Shown piece after piece: positions 1-8,132 of a stretch of DNA of 64,000 nt. The DNA is taken from positions 1 through 64,000 of the forward strand of contig JAIBBI010000001.1 of the NCBI GenBank assembly GCA_019694755.1, in the 5' to 3' direction. Below the pieces are notes generated by a model. It searched no databases. It saw nothing but the letters and a program-made list of their open reading frames with translations, and was not told the origin of the DNA. This stretch comes from Gemmataceae bacterium (lineage in GTDB: Bacteria; Planctomycetota; Planctomycetia; Gemmatales; Gemmataceae). The position numbers and the translations under genes were made by a program. Position 1 is the stretch's first letter; the number at the start of each line of letters is the position of its first letter.

Positions 1-1
1 C

Positions 2-223
2 GACGGCGCGCGGCTGGACGTGCTGCCTCCGGTGGATGCCGATTCCAAGTGGATCGCCTTGGATGAGTGGTGGTTCTGCCTGCCCGGATCCCGCTACGTC
101 GGTGTCGGCGGCGGAGGGCGGCTGGTCGAGGGGCACACTGATCGGCCCATCAATAGCGAACATGCTAAACCGCCCTCCCTGCCCGCCGAAACAAGCGACG
201 ATGACGCACCGCGAGCGAAGTAG
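2..223 (+). CDS. 3' end of a gene cut by the window edge, unknown product
   Basis: An open frame runs in from the left edge and stops at TAG 221-223. About 73 residues are visible. They include a Trp-rich stretch (DEWWFCLPGSRYVG) and a polar, acidic tail ending APRAK. Third codon positions are rich in G and C, as in the real genes nearby, and no in-frame stop occurs before 221. I do not recognise a family. An overlapping frame beginning at 36 runs through this stretch but gives low-complexity, unlikely protein before 390. The call depends on sequence outside the window, so confidence is moderate at best. Confidence 0.4.
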   Translation, partial: DGARLDVLPPVDADSKWIALDEWWFCLPGSRYVGVGGGGRLVEGHTDRPINSEHAKPPSLPAETSDDDAPRAK

Positions 224-389
224 GTTGTCGGCCGGCGCGAGGGTTGCGATAGGCGATGACTGCGACTGGCAGCAGACACTCGACCGGAACCCGGGCGGGC
301 GATTCAGTTGTCACTCGTTTGACTTGGCCGTGACTGACCGGTACCATCGGAATCGGAAATCGGAGAAACGACCATTCGGTGAAGAAGAC

Positions 390-917
390 GTGACCGAAAC
401 AAAGGATGCCGCAGGTCGCTTGTGCATCCAAATGGGTGATGGGGAGGACTGCTTCCTCACCTTGGCCAAGCGAATTGAAACTGTTTGCAAGGGCAAATGT
501 CTCCAACGACTCGACGGTATCGATCAGCGGTATTGGGACTTTGAGGTCGACGGTGCCACAGTAGTATTGCACTCGGACGTTTTCGCAGGCATTTCGCTTC
601 ACATCGAGGACGGTTCGCGGGATGATCTGCTGAGGCGAGTAGCCGCGAGCATCACCGGTCCGGCCTCGCCCAAATCGCTACCTTACCTCTGGCTTTTTCT
701 GGGTCTTTGGCTGGCGATCTTGCTGGTCGTCTGGTTGACAGGAGACTGGACCGCCTACTACGACCGTGGCAACGGCCCCGAGATCAAGTTTCGCCTCTCG
801 TCGGGCGAACAGATTGCAGTCAGCGCGGTCATCGGATTGATCGTCTCGGCATTTACCACGTTGCTGGCCCGATGGACGCGCCTGTGGTCAGCTAGCAAGC
901 CCGTACCCATGGGCTAA
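390..917 (+). CDS. small two-helix membrane protein with DUF3630-like N-terminus
   Basis: About 175 residues from GTG 390. The frame stays open back to 36, but the residues before 390 look like noise, and a purine-rich GAAGAAG lies just upstream of the GTG. The N-terminal ~90 residues are a soluble alpha/beta unit (GEDCFLTLAKRIE, then RYWDFEVDGATVVLHSD and GISLHI), which reminds me of the DUF3630 family; that match is from memory. Two hydrophobic helices follow: PYLWLFLGLWLAILLVVWL, and a segment starting AVSAVIGLIVSAFTTLLARW, separated by about 30 polar residues. The protein is probably anchored in the cytoplasmic membrane with its N-domain inside. Function unknown. Confidence 0.6.
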   Translation: MTETKDAAGRLCIQMGDGEDCFLTLAKRIETVCKGKCLQRLDGIDQRYWDFEVDGATVVLHSDVFAGISLHIEDGSRDDLLRRVAASITGPASPKSLPYLWLFLGLWLAILLVVWLTGDWTAYYDRGNGPEIKFRLSSGEQIAVSAVIGLIVSAFTTLLARWTRLWSASKPVPMG

Positions 918-1014
918 CGGTTCTCATCGCCCACCGAATCAAGGAACGCTGACGCCCCACCGGCGGATTCCTCGTCCACCTGACGCTACACCCGGCACCG
1001 TCACAACCAACTGC

Positions 1015-2043
1015 TTACCGCCCCTGCGCCGCCACCAGTTGCTGCGACAGGCAGTGCAGTGTGCCCAGGCCCCAGACCAGGTCCACCGAGTGGATGCCGA
1101 CCACGCGCCGGCCGGGGAAGACGTCCGCGATGATGCCCAGGGCGTGGCGGTCGTTCGGGTCGTTGAAGGTCGGCACCAGCACCACCTCGTTGCCGATGTA
1201 GAAGTTGGCGTAGCTGGCCGGGAGCCGCTGCTTGCGGAACACCACGGGGGCCGGCATTGGCAGATCGACCACTGTGATCCCCGGCTCCGCCATCAGCCGT
1301 TCCCGATTCTCCCGCAGCAATTCGTAGTTCTCGTCAGCCCCGTCAGCCTCCGCGGCGAGCAGCACCGTCGATTCGTTGACGAATCGCGCCAGATCGTCGA
1401 CGTGGCCGTGGGTGTCGTCGCCGACGATCCCCTTGTGGAGCCAGATCGTCCGCTCGATGCCCAGGTACTTGCGAAACACCGCCTCGTAGTCGCCGCGGGA
1501 CATCGCTGGGTTCCGGCACTGCACGTCCGAGAGCAGGCATTCCTCGGTGGTCAGCAGGATTCCCGCACCATTCACGTCGATCGAGCCGCCCTCGAGGACG
1601 ACCCGCCGGCCGTTGTGCTCGGGTTGCACGCGCGGCTGACCGTTCACCGTCGCCACGATTTCCGGCACGCGGTCGTCGGCCTGCCAGTTGTCGTACTTGG
1701 CCCAGGCGTTGAACTGCCAGTCGAGCAGCGTCGGGCCGTCGGGGCCGAGGACGCCGATCGGCCCCGAGTCCCGCATCCACACGCGATCAGTCGGGGCGGG
1801 TACGAGCGTGACCCGCTTCAGATCCGTGCCCACTTTCCGCAGGATTCCCTGCACCCGCTTCTCCGCGCCGGGCGGCACGAGCAGCAGCACGGGCTCACTG
1901 GGCACCAGCAGTCGGACGATCTCCGCGTACACCCACGGGATCGGGGCGAACTTACCCGGCCAGTCTTCGGTCTGGTGCGGCCAGGCAAGCAGCGTCCCGG
2001 CGTGGGGGGCCCACTCGGCCGGCATTCGATAGTGCGGGGTCAT
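1015..2043 (-). CDS. aguA: agmatine deiminase (peptidyl-arginine deiminase family)
   Basis: 342 residues from ATG 2043; the frame is open further upstream but that part is low-complexity and overlaps the divergent neighbour. Agmatine deiminases hydrolyse agmatine to N-carbamoylputrescine and ammonia in polyamine synthesis or arginine use. Family landmarks are present: MPAEWAPHAGTLLAWP at the N-terminus, WMRDSGP, LEGGSIDVNG, the DDTHGHVDD block with catalytic His and Asp, and the C-terminal catalytic Cys in GLGTLHC. Length fits the usual 340-370 residues. It is divergent from the response regulator at 2150, so both promoters lie in about 100 bp. A neighbouring N-carbamoylputrescine amidohydrolase is not seen, so the rest of the pathway must be elsewhere. 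Confidence 0.9.
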   Translation of the reverse strand: MTPHYRMPAEWAPHAGTLLAWPHQTEDWPGKFAPIPWVYAEIVRLLVPSEPVLLLVPPGAEKRVQGILRKVGTDLKRVTLVPAPTDRVWMRDSGPIGVLGPDGPTLLDWQFNAWAKYDNWQADDRVPEIVATVNGQPRVQPEHNGRRVVLEGGSIDVNGAGILLTTEECLLSDVQCRNPAMSRGDYEAVFRKYLGIERTIWLHKGIVGDDTHGHVDDLARFVNESTVLLAAEADGADENYELLRENRERLMAEPGITVVDLPMPAPVVFRKQRLPASYANFYIGNEVVLVPTFNDPNDRHALGIIADVFPGRRVVGIHSVDLVWGLGTLHCLSQQLVAAQGR

Positions 2044-2149
2044 GGCGTGTGCTTGTTTCCGCTTCGCGCCCAGCGTAGGATTGTGGGCAGGATTACCGTC
2101 CGTTTTCCGCGTTCTTCCCCCACCGCGCGGGCGACACCGAGGTAGCGGC

Positions 2150-2566
2150 TTGGCCGAGGCGCCGACCATTCTCGTGCTCGACGACGCGGCCGACACCCGC
2201 GCCCTCATTGAAACCTGCTTGCGCAGCCAGGGCTATCGCGTACTGTCCGCCAGCGACGGCGTCACCGGCGTCGAGTTGGCCGAGCGGCACCGCCCCGACC
2301 TCGTCCTCACCGACATGCTGATGCCCGGCATGAGCGGCTTCCGCGTCATCGACCGGCTCCGCAATGAGCCCGATTACCACCCGCGGATCATCATGATGTC
2401 GGGCATCGACGCCCCGCTCCAGCGGGCTTACGCCCAGGCGCTCGGGGCCGACGATTACATCATCAAGCCGTTCGTCCTCAAGCAACTCATCGACAGTGTA
2501 CGGCAGCTCTGCCCCATGACGAGCGCGGCCGACCGCGGGCTCGACGGCAAGTTCGTCCGGGCATGA
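2150..2566 (+). CDS. single-domain response regulator (CheY-like receiver)
   Basis: 138 residues starting at TTG 2150, preceded by GAGGTAG at a good distance; the longer open frame back to 2042 lies over the aguA promoter and has no homology-like features. It is a lone receiver domain with no output domain. The acidic pocket is LVLDDA (D11, D12), the phospho-acceptor Asp is in LVLTDMLMP (about D55), then the Ser of MMSG (S84) and the Lys of YIIKPF (K106). A short tail of about 20 residues follows. Its stop overlaps the start of the next gene by 4 bases (ATGA), so it is translationally coupled to the YheT-like hydrolase. The partner kinase is not in the neighbourhood. Confidence 0.88.
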   Translation: MAEAPTILVLDDAADTRALIETCLRSQGYRVLSASDGVTGVELAERHRPDLVLTDMLMPGMSGFRVIDRLRNEPDYHPRIIMMSGIDAPLQRAYAQALGADDYIIKPFVLKQLIDSVRQLCPMTSAADRGLDGKFVRA

Positions 2567-3513
2567 CCGCCGATTTCCGAGCCGCGCCACTTCTCGGCAA
2601 CGCCCACGTTCAGACTCTGCTCGGGCTCTGGCTGAAGCGCGGCCGACTGCCGGGTCGGACGCGCCGCTGGTTAGCCCCGCTGCCCGACGGCGACACGCTC
2701 GCACTCCACGACAACACCCCTTCGACCTGGAAGCCCGGCGACCCCGTCACCGTCGTCGTCCACGGGCTGACCGGCAGTCACCGCTCGGCCGGTGTCGTCA
2801 TGCTCGCCGACCGCGTCGCCCGGCGCGGGGCGCGTACCTTCCGCGTCGACCTCCGCGGCGCGGGCGCGAGCTTCGCCCTGTGCCGGAAGCTGTACACGGC
2901 CGGCTGCTCGGCAGACCTGCGTGTTGCATTGACCCGAGTCCATGAGATCGCGCCCGGCTCACCGATCTGGCTCGTGGGCACGTCGCTCGGCGGAAACGTC
3001 GCGCTCAAGCTGGCCGGGGAGTCAGCCACGCAACCCGTGCCCGGCCTCGCGGCCGTCGCGGTGCTCAACCCGCCGGTCGATCTCGCCGCCTGCACCGCCC
3101 TGATCGCCCACAAGCGGAATCGGCTCTACGAGAAGCACTTCGTCGCCGAACTGGTCCGCGACGTGTGCCGGTCGGCCCGACACTGGGGCGAGCCGTTGCC
3201 GGCCGTCGACGCCCGGATGTCGCTCAAGGGGTTCGACGACGCCTACACCGCCCCGCGCAACGGCTACCACGACGCGGACCATTACTACGCCATGAACTCG
3301 TCGCACGAGTTGGCCGGCCACTCGCCCGTGCCGACCCTGATCCTGACGGCCCGCGACGACCCGTTCGTCGACTGGCGACCGATCGAATCGCTGCGGGGCC
3401 GCCTGGATGTCCGCATTACGGAGCGCGGCGGCCACACCGGCTTCGTCGGCTGGACAACGTGGTGGGCCGAGGAGCAGATCGCGGCGTGGCTGGCGACTTC
3501 GCACATCGCATAA
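2563..3513 (+). CDS. YheT-type alpha/beta hydrolase
   Basis: 316 residues. An alpha/beta-hydrolase of the YheT (EMB8/ABHD1-3) group, probably a cytoplasmic or membrane-associated esterase or lipase; the substrate is not known. N-terminal LLGNAHVQTLLG is typical of the group. The oxyanion region is VVVHGLTGSHRSA, the nucleophile elbow is GTSLGGN (Ser about 141), the acid is in LTARDDPFVD and the catalytic His in ERGGHTGFVGW. The start codon overlaps the stop of the response regulator by 4 bases, which supports this start and an operon. It ends at 3513, just before the hairpin repeats that separate it from the convergent M28 peptidase. Confidence 0.88.
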   Translation: MTADFRAAPLLGNAHVQTLLGLWLKRGRLPGRTRRWLAPLPDGDTLALHDNTPSTWKPGDPVTVVVHGLTGSHRSAGVVMLADRVARRGARTFRVDLRGAGASFALCRKLYTAGCSADLRVALTRVHEIAPGSPIWLVGTSLGGNVALKLAGESATQPVPGLAAVAVLNPPVDLAACTALIAHKRNRLYEKHFVAELVRDVCRSARHWGEPLPAVDARMSLKGFDDAYTAPRNGYHDADHYYAMNSSHELAGHSPVPTLILTARDDPFVDWRPIESLRGRLDVRITERGGHTGFVGWTTWWAEEQIAAWLATSHIA

Positions 3514-3530
3514 CGCCTATTCGCGCATCC

Positions 3531-3765
3531 CGTAGCCGTATTCGCCAGAATACGGACTTAGGGTTCCAGCCTGCGCTCGCTCCGTCGGCATTCTGGCGAA
3601 TGCCGCTACGGCACCTCTTGGACTACCGGTTCCAGCCTGCGCTCGCTCCGTCGGCATTCTGGCGAATGCCGCTACGGCCCCTCTCGTAGCCGTATTCGCC
3701 AGAATATGGCCTGCGGGTTCCAGCCAGCGCTCGCTCCATCGGCATTCTGGCGAATGCCGCTACGG
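3531..3765. repeat. cluster of hairpin (REP/BIME-like) repeats between convergent genes
   Basis: Two repeat types alternate. Type 1 (about 25 bp) is at 3531-3555 and 3685-3709; its core CCGTATTCGCCAGAATACGG is a 7-bp stem with loop CGCCAG. Type 2 (50 bp) is at 3562-3611, 3628-3677 and 3716-3765; it begins GGTTCCAGCC and ends in CGGCATTCTGGCGAATGCCG plus CTACGG, again a 7-bp stem. The 3' half of type 2 is close to the reverse complement of type 1, so the units can also pair with each other. The first two type 2 copies are identical; the third differs at about two positions. The site between the ends of two convergent genes suits a transcription end point or mRNA stabiliser. Confidence 0.9.
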
Positions 3766-3770
3766 GGAAG

Positions 3771-5381
3771 TTAGTTCCCCTTCTTCTCCGCCGCCTTGTC
3801 CTTGCCCTCACCTTCGTCCACCTTTTTCTCGCGGGGCAGCATCTCTTCGCGGTTGGCCAACCGTAGCGCGAGGATCGACATGACCTGTGCGCCCTGCACC
3901 AGGTCCGGTTCGCGGGCTTTGTCGAGCGTGTCGGATTGCGAGTGGTGCGTGAGCCGGTATTCGGCCGGGTCCTGCCGGAACATGAAGCCGGGGACGCCCT
4001 TGGCCTCGAAACTCTGGTGATCGCTGCCGCCCATCGTCCGGGCGTTGATTTCGGTGACGCCCAACTCCTTGAGGCACGCCAACTCGGAGTTCATCACCGG
4101 CACAAGCGCGTCGCGACCCATGAGCGACAGGCCGACGATCCTGCCCGTGCCGGTGTCGTGGACGACGGCCGCACTGGTTTTCGCCAGGTCGGCCTCGTGG
4201 CGTTGCACATACGCCTTCGAGCCGTGTAGGCCCTGCTCCTCGCCGGAGAACAGCACGAACCGGATCGTCCGCTTCGGCTTGGTCGGCGACTTGGCGAGCA
4301 GGCGGGCCGCCTCGAGGACCACGCTTGTACCGGTGCCGTTGTCGGTGGTGCCCTGGCCCAGGTCCCAACTGTCGATGTGTGCCCCGACGATCACGAACTC
4401 GTCGGGCTTCTCACTCCCGCGAATCTCGCCGACGTTGTTGTAGACGGGTAGCGGGCCCGGGATCATCGTGTTGGTGATTTCCACTTCCATCTTCGTGACC
4501 GCCGGATCGGGGCGGGTCGCCAGGCGGTACAGCATGGCATATTGCTCGTGGGCTACGAACAGCGTCGGCAACGGTTGAGGGCCGCTCACGCGGTCCGGGC
4601 CGCCCCAGCTTCCGGTCATGTTCATCAGCCCGTGCGGCTTCGCCGAATCATTGAGCAGCACGGCCACGCCTTCCTTCCGCAGGTACTCGCCCATCTCGCG
4701 CCGGTTCCGCATCGATTCGCCGCGGTCGCGGTTGTTGAATCGCCCGGCGCCCGGGCCGGCCTTCTCACCGGCTTTGCCTTCCGCTTTGGGCTCGGCCTTG
4801 TCCTTGGATTTGGGTGCGCCGGCCTTGCCCTCCATCCGGCCCTGCGGCCCGAAGAAGGCGTCGCGGGTGTCGTTGATCGGGGCGACGTCGGCCGGCTTGC
4901 CGCGAAGCACGATCGCATCCTTCAGCTTTCCGGCATACTTCTCCTGCAGCTCTTTCTGGTCCTTGGCGTCGATCACGATGACGTTGCCCGTGACCTTGCC
5001 GCTGGTGCCCGGCGTCCAGCCCATGGCCGCCACGGTGAGCGACACGCCGGTGTTCGGCTCCACGATGCGGGCGGTGGCCGTGCCGCGCTGCCAGCCGACG
5101 GGAAGCTCCCACGGCTCGAGCGCGACGTTTTCGAGACCGTACTCCTTCATCTTCGCCGCCGCCCAGTCGTTGGCCCGCTTGAGGTTGTCGGAGCCGGTGA
5201 GGCGCGGCCCGATCACGTCGCTGAGGTAGGTCAGGTTGGTCATGATCTCGGACCGGCTCTTGGCCTCCTCGATCAGCCACTGGTCCGTCGACGTGAAGCC
5301 GGGCGTCGGATCGCGGCCGACCGCACCCCAGCTCATCGCGGCCACGAGCGTCAAAGCCACCAGACAGCGAATCGAGCGCAT
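3771..5381 (-). CDS. secreted M28 family zinc aminopeptidase with PA domain
   Basis: 536 residues from ATG 5381, chosen because GGAGGT sits just upstream and a signal peptide follows (basic MRSIR, then hydrophobic CLVALTLVAAMSW). The extra open frame up to 5501 lacks these. A PA-type domain (about residues 120-330) contains a lysine/glutamate/alanine-rich insertion near residue 205. The M28 catalytic domain carries the usual metal ligands and base: VGAHIDSWD, TTDNGTG, SGEEQG, VHDTG and a final His in GGSDHQSF. Such enzymes remove N-terminal residues from peptides outside the cytoplasm. The C-terminus is a charged Lys/Glu tail. It converges with the YheT gene across the hairpin repeats. Confidence 0.9.
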   Translation of the reverse strand: MRSIRCLVALTLVAAMSWGAVGRDPTPGFTSTDQWLIEEAKSRSEIMTNLTYLSDVIGPRLTGSDNLKRANDWAAAKMKEYGLENVALEPWELPVGWQRGTATARIVEPNTGVSLTVAAMGWTPGTSGKVTGNVIVIDAKDQKELQEKYAGKLKDAIVLRGKPADVAPINDTRDAFFGPQGRMEGKAGAPKSKDKAEPKAEGKAGEKAGPGAGRFNNRDRGESMRNRREMGEYLRKEGVAVLLNDSAKPHGLMNMTGSWGGPDRVSGPQPLPTLFVAHEQYAMLYRLATRPDPAVTKMEVEITNTMIPGPLPVYNNVGEIRGSEKPDEFVIVGAHIDSWDLGQGTTDNGTGTSVVLEAARLLAKSPTKPKRTIRFVLFSGEEQGLHGSKAYVQRHEADLAKTSAAVVHDTGTGRIVGLSLMGRDALVPVMNSELACLKELGVTEINARTMGGSDHQSFEAKGVPGFMFRQDPAEYRLTHHSQSDTLDKAREPDLVQGAQVMSILALRLANREEMLPREKKVDEGEGKDKAAEKKGN

Positions 5382-5528
5382 GCCAACCTCCGGGAAAAGC
5401 CTGAATACGTTGTAATCGGAGGGCGGCGGGAAGCGAGAAGAAAAAAGCGATTGGCGACACGTTTCACCATGATTGCCTCCCCCGTCACTGAGTAAAATCA
5501 CGACTCTCCATCAGGAACTCGCTCCGCC

Positions 5529-6944
5529 ATGCGTCCCACACCTTCCGATTCCAATCCATTGGCACACCTCCGGGCGAACCCGAAGGACCGGTTCGAGGCC
5601 GGCCGGGCGCGGCGCGAGACCGTTCCCCTCGAGTCGCACGCGGAAACGCCTGTCGGACCGGATCGGGCCGACGCTCTGACCATCCTCGAAAATCAGAACG
5701 TGGAGCAGCACCGCCTCCCGGAACTCATCCCGCTGCGGTTCGGGCGGATGAGCTATAGCCCGTTTACCTACCTGCGCGGGGCGGCTGCTGTGCAGGCCGG
5801 CGACCTGGCCGCGGGGCCGAGCACCGATCTCTGGGTCGAACTGTGCGGCGACGCCCACCTCGGCAACTTCCGCTGGTTCAACTGCCCGGACCGCAAGCCG
5901 GTCTTCGACCTCAACGACTTCGACGAAACCCTCCCCGGCCCGTTCGAGTGGGATGTCAAACGGCTGGCGGCGAGCGTGACCGTCGCGGCCCGCGTCAACG
6001 GCTTCTCGCCCAAAAAGTGCCGGGCGGCCACGCGGTCAGCCATGCGGGCGTATCGGGAGTCCACGTTTGCCGCGTCCGAGATGAATCCGCTCGACCTCTT
6101 CTATTACCGCTTCCGGGCAGACAACGCCCTGAAGCGAATCGGGCGGCACGGCAGCAGCCACCGCAAGTGGAAGGAAAGCGTGCTCGCCAAGGCCGCTCGC
6201 AAGTGCAGCATGCGGGCCCTGAAGGAACTCACGGCCGTCGTCGACGGTCGCCGGCTCATCGCCTCCGACCCGCCGCGGACCGTCCGCCTGGAAGACGAAC
6301 TCGCGAGCCGAAGCTTGTGCGAAATCACGGAACTGTTCGAGTCGTACAAGGAAAGCCTGCCCCTCGATCGCCGGGTGCTGGTGGACCAGTTTTCCGTCGT
6401 CGACGTGGCCCGGAAGGTGGTCGGCGTGGGGAGCGTCGGCACGCGGTGCCTCGTGGTCTTCCTCGAAGCCGGCGACGGCACGCCGCTATTCCTCCAATTC
6501 AAGCAGGCGACCCGATCCGTGCTCGAGAAGTATCTCCCCGAAAGCGAGTTCGACCATCCGGGCCAACGCGTCGTCGAGGGCCAGCGGCTCATGCAGGCGA
6601 CGAGCGACATGTTCCTCGGTTGGTCGCAATGGAAGGACGAGGCCGGCAACAAGTTTGATTTCTACTTCCGCCAACTGTGGGACGGCAAGGGAAAGATGTG
6701 CGCCGAGGAGATGAGCCCGTCGCGCCTGGCCGTCTTCGCGGAGTTGTGCGGTAAAACCCTGGCTTTCGCCCACGCCCGCTCCGGCGACCCCCACATGATC
6801 GCCGGCTACATCGGCGACGACAACGAGTTCGACGACATCTTCGTCGAATACGCCGACAAATATGCCGACCGCACCGTGGCAGATCACGCCCAACTCGAGT
6901 CGGCAATCAACGACGGCCAGGTGGAGGTGGTTCGGGACTTGTGA
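5529..6944 (+). CDS. DUF2252 family protein
   Basis: 471 residues, the usual length of DUF2252 proteins. Recognisable blocks are RFGRMSYSPFTYLRGAA, LCGDAHLGNF, FDLNDFDETLPGP and EWDVKRLAAS; later come VGVGSVGTR and LFLQFKQA. DUF2252 proteins resemble aminoglycoside phosphotransferase or kinase-like folds (GDAHLGNF recalls the HGDxxxxN catalytic loop, and DLNDFDE the metal-binding Asp), but no activity is established. It is divergent from the M28 gene, with about 150 bp between their starts. No signal peptide or membrane helix is visible, so it should be cytoplasmic. Confidence 0.88.
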   Translation: MRPTPSDSNPLAHLRANPKDRFEAGRARRETVPLESHAETPVGPDRADALTILENQNVEQHRLPELIPLRFGRMSYSPFTYLRGAAAVQAGDLAAGPSTDLWVELCGDAHLGNFRWFNCPDRKPVFDLNDFDETLPGPFEWDVKRLAASVTVAARVNGFSPKKCRAATRSAMRAYRESTFAASEMNPLDLFYYRFRADNALKRIGRHGSSHRKWKESVLAKAARKCSMRALKELTAVVDGRRLIASDPPRTVRLEDELASRSLCEITELFESYKESLPLDRRVLVDQFSVVDVARKVVGVGSVGTRCLVVFLEAGDGTPLFLQFKQATRSVLEKYLPESEFDHPGQRVVEGQRLMQATSDMFLGWSQWKDEAGNKFDFYFRQLWDGKGKMCAEEMSPSRLAVFAELCGKTLAFAHARSGDPHMIAGYIGDDNEFDDIFVEYADKYADRTVADHAQLESAINDGQVEVVRDL

Positions 6945-7285
6945 CGGAGATCGGCGAGCCCTCGCAAAGCCGAAAACACGATACCCGTTATCATCCTGAC
7001 ATTCAAAAACCGGTAACGGCCATGTCAGACCTCTGCCCCCCCCTGCCAGATTGGCAGTGCTCCCGATTCCCGTTTCGCGACTCCCGACCCTCGTTGTCCT
7101 CGTAACTGCTTACCAATCAGTACCTTAAGAACCCGCGACAGACCGTGATCCACCCCGTGAAACGAAACGGGTGTGTGTGAAATGAAATGAAATGAAATCA
7201 ATTCGGCCGGGGCGGAGTTGAACTAGCCCGGGCTGCGCATCTTTGGTATCCCGCCGATAATTCTTCTCCGCACGGAGGCGGGGCC
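6945..7285. other. 341-bp intergenic region without a gene
   Basis: No convincing coding frame. It holds a perfect palindrome at 7043-7057 (CTGCCA-GAT-TGGCAG) and a short pentanucleotide tract of four GAAAT units at 7179-7198, preceded by GT repeats. The region separates DUF2252 from the DUF457 gene and probably carries the latter's promoter, but I cannot place clear -35 and -10 boxes. Confidence 0.5.
7043..7057. promoter_or_regulatory. perfect 15-bp palindrome, possible operator
   Basis: CTGCCA and TGGCAG flank the trinucleotide GAT. A perfect 6+6 dyad with a short odd spacer fits a dimeric repressor site better than a terminator, and no T-run follows. It lies about 230 bp upstream of the DUF457 gene. 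The regulator is unknown. Confidence 0.35.
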
Positions 7286-8122
7286 ATGGCGAGTTGGCGC
7301 GGGCATCTCACGTTTTCCACCGGGCTGGGGGTTGCGTTCACGGCTCTCTCGTGGTGGCAGTTCCACGTCGATTGGCCGGTCGCCGCGGTGGGAGGACTTC
7401 TGACCGCGCTCGGCGGCCTGCTGCCGGACCTCGATAGCGATTCCGGCGTGCCGATGCGCGAACTGACGCATCTCTCCGCCACCGTCGTCCCGATCATCCT
7501 CCTCCGCCGGATCGCGTCGTTCGGGCTCTCGCCGGAGCAGGCGTTGCTGGCCGTCGCAGGATGTTATCTGTTCGTCCGATACGTGCTGACCGCGATCTTC
7601 AACAAAGTGACCGTTCACCGCGGCATGTTTCACAGCGTGCCCGCGATGCTCATTGCCGGGTTGCTGGTCTTCCTGGGGCTCGATCACCCCACGCTGGAAT
7701 CCCGGTTGTTCTTCTCCGTCGGCGTGATGCTCGGATTCCTGTCGCACCTGGTGCTCGACGAGATCTGCAGCGTCGACATCAACGGCGTCGTGCCGCAATT
7801 GAAGAGCTCGGCCGGCACGGCCGTGAAGTTCTGGTCGCCCTCGCTGCCCGCCACCGCGTTCACCTACATCATTCTCGCCGGCCTCGGCTACGAAGCGTAC
7901 CGGGAGACGCAGGGCATGGAGTCGGTCAAGTGGCCGACGGCCGTCGCGTCGGGCACGCCGGACAAGACCGGCCCCGCCTCGCCGACCGCCCTGCCGCCCG
8001 AGACGAAAAAGACCCTGGGCTTCCCCGAGCGGCCGATGTTCAAGGGCCGGCTGTTCGAGCGATCGAAAGACGGCAAGAAGTCCGAGGGAATGACGTTATC
8101 GATCCCGGGCTTCAACAACTGA
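7286..8122 (+). CDS. DUF457/YdjM-type membrane-bound metal-dependent hydrolase
   Basis: 278 residues with several hydrophobic segments, 4-5 helices within the first 200 residues. Conserved polar motifs of the YdjM/DUF457 family are present: His in GHLTFS near the N-terminus, LLPDLDSD (about residue 48), VTVHRGMFHS (about 110) and SHLVLDE (about 152). These are the presumed metal ligands at the membrane face. In E. coli YdjM is induced by DNA damage; nothing here shows such control. The C-terminal ~80 residues are a soluble, Pro/Lys-rich tail without family features. Upstream GGAGGCGGGG gives a strong ribosome site. It converges on the LEDR-type repeat protein with a 10-bp gap. Confidence 0.85.
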   Translation: MASWRGHLTFSTGLGVAFTALSWWQFHVDWPVAAVGGLLTALGGLLPDLDSDSGVPMRELTHLSATVVPIILLRRIASFGLSPEQALLAVAGCYLFVRYVLTAIFNKVTVHRGMFHSVPAMLIAGLLVFLGLDHPTLESRLFFSVGVMLGFLSHLVLDEICSVDINGVVPQLKSSAGTAVKFWSPSLPATAFTYIILAGLGYEAYRETQGMESVKWPTAVASGTPDKTGPASPTALPPETKKTLGFPERPMFKGRLFERSKDGKKSEGMTLSIPGFNN

Positions 8123-8132
8123 CCCCGGCCGA

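Noticed and set aside
36-389. Upstream extension of the gene ending at 917
   Set aside because: The residues before 390 are Pro/Ser/Gly-rich noise overlapping the better-looking partial frame 2-223; the GTG at 390 begins the family-like sequence.
1039-2145. 368-aa plus-strand frame opposite aguA
   Set aside because: It is antisense to a clear agmatine deiminase and is His/Arg/Val-rich, typical of shadow frames in GC-rich DNA.
3562-3765. CRISPR-like repeats
   Set aside because: Repeats of 50 bp have irregular spacers of 16 and 38 bp that are themselves partly repeats, and each unit is a hairpin; no cas genes nearby.
7043-7057. CIRCE heat-shock operator
   Set aside because: CIRCE is TTAGCACTC-N9-GAGTGCTAA; sequence and spacing differ.
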